This document shows, in pieces, positions 34,089 through 45,700 of a DNA stretch of 64,000 nucleotides. The notes under the pieces are model-generated. The model searched no databases, was not told the DNA's origin, and saw only the letters and a list, made by a program, of their open reading frames with translations. The translations under genes and the position numbers were made by a program. Each line of letters begins with the position of its first letter. Position 1 is the stretch's first letter. Origin of the DNA: Guyanagaster necrorhizus (Eukaryota; Basidiomycota; Agaricomycetes; Agaricales; Physalacriaceae); assembly GCF_019112545.1 (NCBI RefSeq), contig NW_025064885.1, positions 1,514,139 to 1,578,138 of the forward strand, read 5' to 3'.

Positions 34089-35083
34089 CTACGGTGCATT
34101 CATCATCTCCGCCGACCACAGCACTAGATCATCCCTCAGCAGCTGGAGGATCATGAGTGAATCCCGCATAGTCGCACTCATCACCGTTTCTTCATTGAAC
34201 GACGACACAGCATCATCCAAAGCGCTCTTGGCAAGATGACAAGCCCGTTCTGGACTCTGTTTTACATCTGCGCGTAATTCAACGTTTGGAAGACAATTGA
34301 TAAGAAGGTGCACACCATGGTAAAAGACAGAAAAGTTCAAGGCGAGTCCAAGCCGTGTTGGATGGGTAGGTTCCAGCACGGAGAGTGCATGCATGTAGGC
34401 CAGCTTGTACGCCGACAGTGACTCTTCAGCGTATTTGTTCCTTGCCTCTTTCTGTCCTGCGAACTCTGCCAAGTATCGATAATAGTCGCCCTTCCTATGC
34501 AAACATCAGTACATCGAAAAATGCAAGGAAATTTTGGCGCAATCACATCTTGAGATAAAACACTCTTTCCTCTCCTGCCTTGGCCCCACGCACCAACTTT
34601 CCCTCCAAAAGCCCAACGATATCCTTACACACGCGCTCCAGCTCTGCCTCGATCTTCCCTCGTTGCCGACGTATGAGCTGTGCCTTCCCTCCCTTCCGGG
34701 TCGCCTCCATCTTCTCCACAGTATCAACGATGCGCCAACTATTCCTCAGATTGTTGGTGATGTTCTTGTACGCGACAGAAAGGAGGTTGCGCTCATCGAG
34801 CGTCAGTTGGGCACCAAAGTGTTGGACGATGAGTTTGATTTGGGTGGTTACATCTACGTTGACATGATTGACTAGCTGTCGAGGATAAGGATACGGACGC
34901 ACCCTCATACCGCTCCGCCTCTCCAGCTAGTTCGGCGATGAACAGATACTGCATCCGTTTGTCTTGAGTTTGCGCCTTTGAAGGCGACTGTTTTCGGGTG
35001 CGGATAGCGACCTAGAGTATAGCAACGAAAATGTTCAATTTTTTGGGGATGTCAAAGAGGGGAAGGGGGTATACCGGACTCAT
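34089..35083 (-). CDS. Divergent 14-3-3 family protein
   Basis: 14-3-3 proteins are dimeric phosphoserine/phosphothreonine-binding adaptors. Spliced blocks: MSPVAIRTRKQ, QYLFIAELAGEAERYEDV, TLDERNLLSVAYKNI, NSWRIV, KGDYYRYLAEFAG, PTHPTRLGLALNFSVFYHDV, SPERACHLAKSALDDA and SLMILQLLRDDLVLW. These follow the nine-helix order. It differs from canonical fungal 14-3-3: an N-terminal basic tail, altered dimer segment, GGKAQLIRRQRGKIE before helix 5, and no acidic C-terminal tail after LVLWSAEMMNAP. A 48-base intron (34268-34315, GTGTGC...GCGCAG) is stop-free and in frame. Removing it restores the canonical FSVFYxxxxxSPERAC spacing. Basic residues of the phosphopeptide pocket appear kept (DYYRY, RLGLALN). 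Probably a paralogue rather than the main 14-3-3 gene. Confidence 0.85.
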
Positions 35084-35421
35084 GATATCGATGGGAGGTA
35101 AGTTTCGAAATCGAACACATGTCGGGCCGCTTTATCTACGTACGGTACGGTGAGGCGAGGCGGATGTGCACGGAAACAAGTCGAAACTTTCGAAGGTTTC
35201 CTTCCATTCATTCCACATTCTCCATTAGGAAAGGGAATGTCCCGGTCATTACCCTTCGTCGGGCGTTTTATGTGAAAAAAAAAAAAGAAAAAAATGCGAG
35301 GGTTGTGTGAAATGGACAAGGGTTTCCTCACAGGGACAAAGAGCATAATTTTGAACAAGAAATTCCATTTTACATAGCTGATAACTGTGAATGGACCAAA
35401 ACTTGGTCTAATTAGTACATT
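35084..35421. other. Intergenic upstream of 14-3-3
   Basis: About 340 bases including an A-rich run (35276-35294). This is promoter sequence for the 14-3-3 gene and 3' sequence for the aminotransferase. No gene seen. Confidence 0.5.
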
Positions 35422-37780
35422 CTACTGATCTTTCATAAATTCCCTGAAGACGAGGGCAAACGTCGATGCGGCCTTCTTCATGGCGTCATGCTGAAAGGGT
35501 AAGCATGTCAGCCACTGACTAGGAGACGACCACCAATCAAAGTAGGCACATACATCAGTCATGCTAAAGCTAATACGGAAATGACCATCTCCTTTCGTCT
35601 CGTCGGTGACCTCAGACGCAGAGAACATGGATCCTTGGCCTATCCTTCAGAAGCCATCAGAGTTTACTATGACACAAGCTCACCGAAACCGAACACGACG
35701 CCATGATCTGCCAACGCGGACCAGAGCTTCAACTCCAACGGCTTGTAGCCAACCGCCGTATATGACGGGTGGTCCTCGAGGTGAAGTTTCAACTACACGC
35801 AGATCATTTAATACAGGTGTACAGCGAGAGGCAAATGTGCATACCCAGACGAACATCCCTGATGAAGGGGGCACAAACGAAAATAGAGGCTTCGAGTACC
35901 TCATGCTCGATTTCTCACTAAATTGGCGTTCCGGCTTCAAAGAAGCGTGATAAACAAGGGACCCCTTGCGGTGTCCGTTCATCTCAATGGCCATGTCTAA
36001 CTGGAAGGCATCTGCTAAGGCGTCGATGAAGGCATCTCGTCGCTGTTGGTATTGAAGACGGAGTGCTAGAAAGATTCTAAACCTTATCGATCAATAATAT
36101 ACCGGGTGCAACAAACCTCGCAGCCAACGGATGTAGCCTTCATAGTGCCAGTTGAGAAGAAGCGAAGTCACCATGACCTAAAATAGTGATCAGACATAAA
36201 AGATGCAAGGACTATGGTAGTACCTGGGCAAAACCACATGGAGCCTGTGTACTAGTCTCGCCAGCCCTCTCCAAGCGTTCAGCGAACTGGGGACTACAAG
36301 TGAACCAACCAAGACGGCATCCTGGCGCAATGGTCTACGAAGCATATGGCTTAGTAGATTAGAGCAGGTTTTCTGACCTTACCTTGGAGAAGGTATCAAG
36401 ACGGATGACTCGACCTTGGTAATCGAATCTTTAAGATAGAGAGATAAGGGTTAGGCGATGTCATGGAGTCAGGAATCCTACTTCAAAAAACTCGGTGCGA
36501 GTTGAGCGATGAACTTCTCTTCTGTTGAAGTCCGAGAGAAGGCGTCTTCGTCTGCACGCTGGTCCTTGGGTACGTAGGGACTCTGCTGGAGGAAATAATA
36601 TGGGTCGTCCTCGACGATGATGACGTCTGGAGAAGTTAGAGCCATCTTGCATCATAATGGTTATGGAAGACGTACCGAATTCGACACATATGTCATAAAT
36701 TTCTTTCTTCCGTTGCGCTTCCATAGTCTATAACGATGCATAAGCACGCCATTCTCGTAGGGTGTCTGAATCCTCACAGCACCAGTGGGGTTCTGTCCCA
36801 CGGGGACGACATACATCACATGAGGTCTGAAAATAGGGCGTCGTTAACATTTTCAGATGTGCTGATAGTAGTTTAAGAACACCTCTTGAAACCTCGTTCA
36901 GTGTCATCCCAGGACGCGAGTGTCTCGCGAAGAGAGTCGCTGCGCATCCCCTGTCCATCCATAGCAATTGGAACAGTCTTGATACCCCATGGTCTGATGC
37001 CCTAGAATGACGCCAGAATTAGAAAATGCTCGTGATGAGCCGTGACAAAACTGACTGCCAACGCGCTAGGATATGTCCACTGCGAACAAAGAACGCCTTC
37101 GCCTTGATTGAGGAGAGTCAATGCAGCCTTGCCCCATCCGTCGGTATTTCCGGCATCGATCTACAAGAGAAATTCAACTATCGGTTGACTATTAAATTGG
37201 CATAGTAGATGCAAATATCCACACCAATGTCGTGAAATTCTTGTAACCAGGTTGATAGACCTTCTCACTGAACTCGTGTAAAATCTTTTGGAGTGCAGCA
37301 AGGCCGGTGGCAGGACCTATGATGCTATAAGCATGAGATATGACCCAGTTAAATGCGAAAGTGCTCAACTGTATTGTAGCGCGGTCGCCAAGTTGAGGTC
37401 TCCGGTGTGAGTGGGCCATTTGTTGATGGTGAAGGACGTCGTCTTCTCCTTCTTGCTCGCCCCAGCGCCGAAAAGTTTCCAGAACCACGAAAAAGAGGAC
37501 GACGACTGCGTCGTGAGAGGGAAGGAGTCAGGAATTAAAGTTTCCCCAGAGACTGTAGAGAACGGAAAGTACTCGGGGCTAGGGGTGCCTGCACATCATA
37601 AAGAGTGAGCTGTTGGACAAAGAGAATATCAGTGACAGGCAAACCTCCAGCCATCATTATGAGCCCTGGCTTGGTCATATACTTCTGCAAGCCCTTCAAC
37701 GGAGAGACGACCCTGGCTCTGGAAACATCGGAGAGGTGATGGGAAAGGTCAATGGCCTCTGGGGATTTCTCGGAATACAT
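35422..37780 (-). CDS. ARO8: Aromatic amino acid / 2-aminoadipate aminotransferase (Aro8 type)
   Basis: PLP enzyme of aromatic amino acid metabolism and the lysine aminoadipate pathway (L-amino acid plus 2-oxoglutarate). About twelve exons. Blocks in order: DLSHHLSDVSRARVVSPLKG, PGLIMMAGGLP, the TNGDLNLATALQY-type region (THTGDLNLATALQY here), TTLVHTGNTDGWGKAALTLL, MYVVPVGQNPTGAV, VIIVEDDPYYFLQ and the PLP lysine motif IRLDTFSKTIAPGCRLGW. Then come APCGFAQVMVTSLLLNW, RRDAFIDALADAF and a C-terminus FREFMKDQ. NPTG, EDDPYY and SKT residues are intact. The start MYSEKSPEAI lies about 50 bases downstream of a TTTATAAG element (37830-37840 region) that could serve as a TATA box. Aro8 and Aro9 paralogues are hard to separate. 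Confidence 0.87.
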
Positions 37781-38437
37781 ATCGTGCGCGTCGTTGGGTG
37801 GAAGAAGATACGTTACACGCCCTTGACTCGCTTATAAACGCTGATGAAGGGTTGATTCATAAGCACATGTTGCCAACCGCCGATAAGCCAAAGATAAGTT
37901 CTTTCCCGTCGGCATTTCGCAGCACAGGGAGCCATTCCGATATATCCATTCCCGGTCTTGTATCGTCGAGATATCGATACTTGGAACTTGTAACGTGTCG
38001 GCCTGAACGATAACGGAGGCGCTATCAGATGCTTATGATTGGTGTATCGAAATTTGAATATCCAGTGACAAGGCTTCAGTCTGCAGAAGGTCGAGAACTT
38101 TGATTTAAACGCTCAGTGGTCCGGTGCCCCAAGGCGCAGATTTTCAAAGGGTAAATTCACAGCAAATGCGATGAGGCGCATACTCAGAAGTCAATGTCAA
38201 GGAGCGGCAGACGTACAAAGGACCTTGCAAACAAGATAACCGGATCTTGAAGACAAGCTGCAAACAAAGGCATGCCGTCACCGCCGGCCAGAGTCAAGCT
38301 AATCAAGCTCGACAAGTTCACTGGACGGGCACTTTGAAGCAGAAACGTATGTAGACAAGAAAAGGTAAAAGTGCACTTCGCGTATAGAAAGATTGGGATA
38401 ATCTAGTAAGAAAAAGATCACAAGAAAATAGCGAATC
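37781..38437. other. Intergenic upstream of the Aro8-type gene
   Basis: About 655 bases. A TATA-like TTTATAAG lies near 37833 (minus sense). The remainder shows no gene, repeat or RNA. Confidence 0.5.
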
Positions 38438-40282
38438 TTATACAGCAAAAGATTCTACGGATGGTTTCATCCAGTGGGAACGGATACGATCCAAGAACCA
38501 AAATGGACGTCGGTGGATCGTCCACATTATAGAGAGCGTGTGAATCGCGCCTATAACGGTGGTCGCAATCAAAACAAATATGGCCAGGGTTATCCAAGCA
38601 GATGCACGTAGTGAACTTTCATCATAGTCACTCGTGCCTTGCAACGTATACACAACGATGGAAACAGCGAACGCAAGAATTGCCCACACTAGCAGTACGG
38701 CGGGAAGACTCAACAACATGGCGTGTCCATAGATTCCAAGCCAGTTATGTTGCGCATTTCGCATATACGTGTACTTTCCAACAAGTTACGATTAGAGCCG
38801 TGACGTCAAGGAAGACGAAAATGGGACTCACCGCATCCGTACCTCGTGTATTTCCTTGGTGTCTCCAAATTGAAAACACGCCTACAATGATGCTACCTAA
38901 CGAGGTGAAGACCGACACTGTTGTTGCCATTTGGCATCCTGGAGAAGCACCCGGGACCGCAAGAAATGATACTGTCGCGCTAACATTACGTCAGGCATAC
39001 CAACAGAGATGCAAAGTAGAGAAGGAACGGACGAAAGCAATACAGTTGCCTTGACAAAATTGATGGATTAGCGGACGACGATACGCAAAGACTAGGATAT
39101 TTACAATGAGAAGGAAACTCGAATATTCTCTGACTAGCCTTGAGATATAATCTCCCCAGTTTTGGCGCATGTTATCAAGTCTTCCATTGTATTTAAGGGA
39201 TTGTCGGAGATACGCAACATACGTTTTCGGGATGCCGAAAAACACCACGTTGATGAGCAAGTGGACGAGAGGAGAAATATAGGGAGATGGCCTTTCTAAT
39301 GCTGGAGAGGGATTAGGGTGCTGTCTCTCCGCTAGAATGGTATTAGCAGTGCTTTCGGTATAAAGTCCGTGGTATTCAGCATCACGAAAACTGCACACTT
39401 CTCGCAGAAACCAAGCAAGAAAAGCAGTCTTTGCAACGCTGCCGGCGTTCTGAGCAACTGTATTTGATAAGTCATGCAGATGAAACGACCAGAGTCAGAA
39501 GCGCCTTACGCGTCATTTCATTCAAAACGCCACGAAGGTCCTCGCATTCTGTTTTGGAAAAGGGCACTGTACTCCTAGAGCCGCGTACCAAGTTGTCCGT
39601 CTAGAAGGTGTTACTCTGATGTTTCTCAAGTTAAAGGTTGATGGACTGACATAATACCAGGTTAACGCGTCTGAAGCATCTGGAATGGCCCTATCTGGAC
39701 ACCGTATGTGGGAGGGATATCTGCAAACGAAATTCCAATACAATCGACGGTGACGATTTACTGTAGGTACTGTCATCCAGGTCGCTCAGAGTAGAAGTGC
39801 CGAACACCTACAAGTGTATGGATCCGTGAGAGAGATGACGTCGTTTCTGACTTCTTGTAACTGATAGGATGCGACACAATGCAAGTGATTGATGACCAGA
39901 TTCAAAGCAAGAGACTGCAGAGACCCCGGATTGCGATGACCAGACATCTGTACTTCCATCGCATCTTCGAGTTCAGAAAGTGGATACTCGGCGGAATTTA
40001 GTGTGAGAATCTCATAGACGTCGGGATCTCGTATATCATAGGCCGTGACAATCTTGAGAGATGGACAGGAAAAATAAAGCCAGCCTTGAGGGTGAATATG
40101 TTGTATCCAGTTCTCGGGTATCTTATCTTGGAGTGAAATACCAAAAGCCGGAGACTCTAGTGTAGCACAACTATTAACAAAGCGTATCAACACCAATATT
40201 GTTGCAAACCGTAGAAAAACACAAACGAGAGAGGCATTACAACTGTGGGAGTTGTGCTAGAATCAGTGCGAGACATTGTCAT
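38438..40282 (-). CDS. Multipass membrane protein with WW-like N-terminus, function unknown
   Basis: I do not know a function. Spliced from MTMSRTDSSTTPTVV, the protein has a block IPENWIQHIHPQGWLYFSCP followed by LKIVTAYDIRDPDVYEI. This is a WW-like W...HPQGWLYF...V pattern, and a second Trp/Tyr-rich block YWNFVCRYPSH with DALTWYYTDNLVRGS follows. The C-terminal half has a helix LVHLLINVVFFGIPKTYVAYL and several membrane segments (ATTVSVFTSLGSIIVGVFSI, IFVFLDVTALIVTCW, AMLLSLPAVLLVWAILAFA, ASAWITLAIFVLIATTVIGA). Proteins with this build (soluble WW-like head, WLGIYGHAM motif before the last helices) are an uncharacterised family in mushroom-forming fungi as far as I recall. About seven introns. 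Divergent from NSP1 by 280 bases. Confidence 0.68.
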
Positions 40283-40562
40283 GGTATAAGAAATCGTTAG
40301 GGAACAAAGCCTTCATCGCGTCTCCGTCAATGGGGCTGTCCGCGATACATAGCCTAAGTGCCTGCGTGTTCCATCAGAAGTATTACTGTCGAAGGTGGTA
40401 ATCATTATGAGAGGAATAAGCCTAATCTGCGTTTTACCTGCATAATAAATAACAAACAAATTCCCAATTCGGCTCTTGATCACGTCTTTCAATCGTTCGC
40501 AAAGCCTAAGAGTACTCTCTGCTTAGCTCTTTGCCTATATTCTTACAGGGAAACAAGTCAGC

Positions 40563-42649
40563 ATGAGTGCGTTTGGTCAGGGCAATAACTTTTTTGCTGG
40601 AGGTGGCGCGCCTGCAGCATCAGGCAGTGGTACCCCAAGTTCTTTCGGTGCAAGTGCGTTGCTGTCCTCGTCTCGCCGTATATCTCATTGCCTTTGTTTC
40701 TTAGCGAAACCGAACGCCTTCGGAGGTGCCTCAACGAATGCTTCTACAGCTCCTGCTAGTGGCAGCCTGTTTGGAAGCGGAAGTACGAATACTACGACCA
40801 CGGCGCCTGCCGGTGGGAGTGCTTTCAGTCTCCCTCAGTCAGCTGGGAGCAGCACGACGGCGACCCAACCAACTTCAACCTGTGAGAGATAATTGTCTGT
40901 AATTTTGAGTGCCGTAATATGACCTGTTTTTTTTTTGCTAGTCTTCAGCCAACCAGCTGCATCTAGTGGGACTGCCGGAGGAGGACTGTTTGGATCCACA
41001 CCGAAACCAGCTGGGGACACGTCCGCTGCACCGAAACTGAGCGCCTTTGGAGGAGGTGGTGCTGGTCTATTTGGGAACAACACGTCTGCTGCCACTACTG
41101 CTTCAGCTCCTGCTACCTCTGGTGGTGGGCCAGCGCCAAGCGCCACACCAACACCCAACGCCTTTGGTGCGAGCCTATTTAACAAACCCGCAGGAACCGC
41201 TAGCGCTGCCTCTGCTGCTACTTCGCCTCTTGTCCCCCCTCCTGCAGGTACATTTACTGACTCCAATGCACCAAAACCCAACCTTTTCGGCAACAGCTTG
41301 TTTGGTCAGACACCTGCCCCCACCAATGCTTCGGCAGCGTCATCATCTACGCCTGGTGCTTCAACATCTACCACACAGCCTACCGCTTCGGGCAGCGGTC
41401 TTCTGAAGCCAGGCCTTTTTGGTAATACTGCAACAGCGACTTCAACAACAGCATCAACCTCAACGCCTGCGTCAGCGTCGGCCACTACTTCTGCTGGTTC
41501 GTTCCTCTTCAGAATGCCTGTGTTTCCTAATTAAAGCAATTTCTCAGGTGGCTTATTTGGTGCTAAACCTGCCGACAAGAAAGAAGGTGCCCGTACGCGT
41601 GTCCTTCATGTTGGTGGGGTCTATTCTCATGTCACTTAGCAGCCGCATCTGCCTTTAGTTTACCGGGTTCAAAACCTGATGAGAAGAAGGACGTGCCTGC
41701 CGGTAAGTCATTTACAGTCTTTAAAACCTCTCTGATACACAAGGAATAGCGTCATCCTTTGGCTTAGGTGCGAAGCCCGCCGAAAAAGAATGTGACAAAC
41801 CTTCAGGTAAGGTTTCACACCTTGTTATTCGATCCTCGCATTAACCTTCTCAAAGGACTCACTCCCAGCACGTCAACTGCACCCGTCGCGGTGGAGCCAC
41901 CTTCCATGCTTAGGGGAAAAACTATCGAAGAGATCGTCAACAAATGGTCAACGGATCTCGAGACACATGTTCGCGAATTTAACAAATTTGCCGGGGAGGT
42001 CGCCGTCTGGGATCGAGCTCTTATAGAAAATGGGAACAACGTATGTGCTCTTCACTCGAAGTACATGCTGTCTAACGTGATGTCTACAGTTGGCAGCTCT
42101 GTACGGTCACGTCCTGGCTGCGGAGCGAGAACAGAATGAAGTGAACCAATCACTCGATCACATAGAACAGCAGCAAAGAGATCTTGCTGCGACATTGGAT
42201 GCGTATGAAAAAACTGCCCAAGAGATATTTGGCGGACAAGGGGCAAATCTCAGGTCTATTGATAAAGGCCCAGCTGACATGGAACGGGATAAGAAGTACG
42301 GTTCTTCTTCGTTATCTGTTGAGGCCGGACTTTACTGACATTGGATCATAGTTACATGTTGGCCACGGACCTACAAACCAATCTCGACGATCTCTCGGGA
42401 TCGCTGACACAAATCATCGAATCGGTTAATTCTTTGTCGTTACCCTCAGACAACTCATCTCAGGATCCGATGACTCAGATAACCCAGATTCTAAGCAGCC
42501 ATTTGGAGAGCCTGCAATGGATCGATAACGCTGTAAAGGAAGTCGATACGAAGGTTACGGAGGTTGAAAAGAAGGTCCGAGAGTCCGGTCATGGATCTTC
42601 TCTCAACAGCAATACCAACTACAAGTCAAGGGGCTTTAGTCTTCGATAA
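40563..42649 (+). CDS. NSP1: FG-nucleoporin Nsp1/Nup62 family
   Basis: Central channel nucleoporin. The N-terminal half is low-complexity Ala/Ser/Thr/Pro sequence with FG-type motifs (MSAFGQGNNFFAGGG, GGLFGSTPK, LSAFGGGGAGLFGNN, NLFGNSLFGQTP, KPGLFGN), the phase that forms the permeability barrier. The C-terminal part is the Nsp1 coiled coil: LRGKTIEEIVNKWSTDLE, FNKFAGEVAVWDRALIENGN, LAALYGHVLAAEREQNEVN, DHIEQQQRDLAATLDAYEK and ATDLQTNLDDLSGSLTQII, ending SRGFSLR. Three short consecutive exons (41548-41586, 41640-41702, 41750-41806) each encode a variant of a GAKPAEKK motif. The start ATG begins MSAFGQG. The gene is convergent with PRP5, with 93 bases between stop codons. Confidence 0.9.
41548..41806 (+). 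repeat. Three tandem phase-1 exons with related KP(A/D)(D/E)KK motif (within NSP1)
   Basis: Exons of 39, 63 and 57 bases, all multiples of three and all bounded by phase-1 introns. They encode GGLFGAKPADKKE, SAFSLPGSKPDEKKD and SSFGLGAKPAEKE. The shared pattern F-x-x-(G)-x-KP-x-(D/E)-K and the symmetric phases suggest they arose by exon duplication together with their introns. Confidence 0.6.
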
Positions 42650-42742
42650 ACTTTACATGAGGAGTCATGGTCATTGCTGTATAAAACATATGTCTCTCTA
42701 TGATAATAGCAAAGCGTATGTTACATAATAAAGTCTAATAGG

Positions 42743-45700
42743 TTACAAGACGCTGTATCTTCCCATCGTGGCAGTAGGATTGCGCATCTCTGCCTGTAAC
42801 GCAGCTGCAGATGCTTCGATGAGCAACCGCTTGATTTCTCTCACGGCTTGTTCGACCTAACAATCGAATTATTAGCTATCCGTTCGGGCAGATGAGAACA
42901 ACTACGACGAACCCTGTACTCCTCATTGGATTCAACCAGAAGATGCAATTTCGGCGGGCCTTCCAGAGGCGGCTCCTTGCCACTCTCATAGTAGATACCT
43001 ATGATAGCGTTAGCATGTGCAAGAAGAACCTGAACGCCCAGCGCACCTTTGTTGGTTACTGATGCTCCCGTCATATCGATGAGCTAGAGAGGAAGATGGA
43101 TTAGATGAAAGATTGCGAAATCGTGCATCACACTTACCTGAACCATCGTCTCCTTGTTAGTAACCCGCCACCTCGCCTTTTGAGGATAATCGTTGATAGG
43201 TATAATGGCATGGAAATCAGAAGAATCGGAGCTGCTAGTAGGAAGCTTCTTTGGACCCCCACTTTCCTCCAATTGAATCTGGGACTGCAAAACCAGCCTT
43301 TGCGCCCGTATTTGGGCGTTCAGTTTGGACACAACGCTCAATGCTTGCTTTTGAGCAGGAGTATCCTTGCCAGCCCGAGCAGCAGCCTCTTCGGCAGCGC
43401 GCATCTGAGCCTGCAGTTTCTCTTCCTCCTTTGCATGTGCCAAACGACGAGCAGCGGCCACCGCACCACCAACCCCAAGAAGACCTTTCGACGAGTCTGG
43501 TGCAGGGCCCCTCTTGATCTCGACTTTGAAGTTACCAAAGGTCATATCGTCACCATTGGAAGCAGTGGCCTTTGCAGTTGCCTCTTCAGCGCTAGAGGTC
43601 TTTTCTTCATCTGGTTCACCGTAAGCTTTACGTTCAGCTTTCTCCCTCGCGTCACGCTCCTTATCGAGTCGATCAAGACCCTTTCCACCGAATCCAGAGC
43701 CTGCAGCATGTGCCTTCCCCGTCTTGAGTTTGTCAAGAAAACCTGCAAAGAGGTTCAGTTCAATGGACCAGGCAAAAATTATAGACTCGCCATTAGCTAG
43801 CTCTTCCAAATCTTTAGGAACGGCAGCATTGCTAGCCTTCAAAGCACGATAGATATCCACTGAGTATCTATCTTGCTCCGGTGTTATGAATGTCACACAC
43901 GTGCCCTTGTTTCCCGCCCGACCGGTCCGTCCAGCACGATGAACGTAGTCCTCCATATGGTTGGGTGCATCGAAATTGATGACCAACTTCAGCTGCTTAA
44001 CGTCTAAACCCCGCGCGGCCACCGAAGTAGCAATGACGATAGGAATGACACCGGCTTTGAAATCAGCGATAGTGGAATCTCTATCGACTTGGTCCTTTCC
44101 TCCATGCAAGGACATGCACAGATACCCCTTCCTCATGAGTTCCCGAAGCAGATTATCTGCCGCTTCCTGCCTGTCGACGAAAACTAATGTGCGGCACTCA
44201 GGATCCTCGTTATACATCTGTCCAAGAATTTCGAGGAGTCGTGTAAATTTGGATTCTTCCGGACGAACTTCCACTATCTGCTCAATCTCTGCAGCCACAA
44301 CAGAACGGCCACCGACGGTGATCTCCAAAGGCTTCCGAAGGATCTTGCGTGCCAACGAATCCATCTGCTTCGGGAACGTGGCCGAGAACAGCACCGTCTG
44401 ACGATCAGGTCGTATGTTATTTACAATTTTCATGACCTGAGGTTCGAATCCCATGTCAAACATGCGGTCGGCTTCATCGAGAACGACATAGGTGATTCGT
44501 TTGAGATTCGTCACTCGCCCAGAGTTTGCCGTCAACAAGTCAATCATCCGACCGGGGGTACAGACAATGATTTCCGCACCCTTTTTCAGCTCCGCAATCT
44601 GGTCCTTAATAGGTGATCCTCCATAAGCACACACAGCCTAAGAGAAGATCAGCGAGCAAAAACAAGAGTAAACGAGCATATGACCCACACGCAAGTTCAT
44701 TACTTTCAAAAAGGGTTTGCACTCTCGATGTATTTGTACTGCCAGCTCTCGCGTAGGTGTCATAACAATGGCAACCGGACCTTCCATTTGTTCTAGCGGG
44801 CGCTGGTCCTTTATATGACGGAAAAGAGGCAAGAGGAATGCAATGGTCTTCCCTGAACCTGTCTTTGCGACACCGATGACATCTCGGCCAGACATGATGG
44901 CAGGGATGGCCTGAGCTTGAATCGAAGTTGGTGCTACATAATTCAGACGTTTGATGACTTCGAGACTACCCAAGCAATGATTACTATCTAGAACGGTATC
45001 AAAATGTAGAAAGCTCACCAATTAGCTGGTAAACCGTAGTGACTCCATTTCGTCACTGGACGAGGGCAGTCGACACCCCTGATCTTGATGCTATCCAGCT
45101 CAAGCCTTAATAACTCTGCTTCCTCGTCAGTCATGGCCGCAATGTCTGGTGGAGGGACGTAAAACTCCTTGCGGAAGGGCTCATACTTGACGCGCGAATG
45201 ATCGACTGAGGCCAATTCTTTCTTCTTAGCTTTTTTCGCAGCTAAGGCCAAGATATCCTCAGGATTGAGTTCCGTTGTATCGAGCTCATCCACAATGACG
45301 TTGTCTTCAACTTCATCCGCTTCCTCATCTGCCATTCTCTCGTCCAATCGAATGCGCGAATTTCTACCGTTGTTGCCGCCTAACATCTTCTTCATGTCCT
45401 CCATGTTAACCTTTTTCACTTCCTCTTTCACACCACTCATGAAGGCATCCAAGGGATCAGCATCGTCTTCCTCATCCACATCCATCGCATCCTGAGCCTT
45501 TTTTTTGCGAGCTTGATCCAGACGATTAGCTTCTTCGTCGTCGTCATCGACCTCCAAATCGCCAACGCTTGCTTCTCCTTCAGCCATAGTCATGTCAACA
45601 GCAGGCATGTCACCGAGGGTTTCGAGCTTCCGTTTCGTCTCCACCGAATCATCCATAGACGCAGCAGTTTTGTTCTGCTTCGCAAACTCTGGCTTAAGTG

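Noticed and set aside
35276..35294. A-rich run, considered as a retroposon poly(A) tail
   Set aside because: No target-site duplication or element body is visible next to it; it is a simple homopolymer in a promoter.
44441..44451. GGTTCGAATCC, a perfect match to the tRNA B box
   Set aside because: It lies in the PRP5 exon coding [11 protein letters not shown] on the other strand. No A box at the right distance and no cloverleaf could be drawn.
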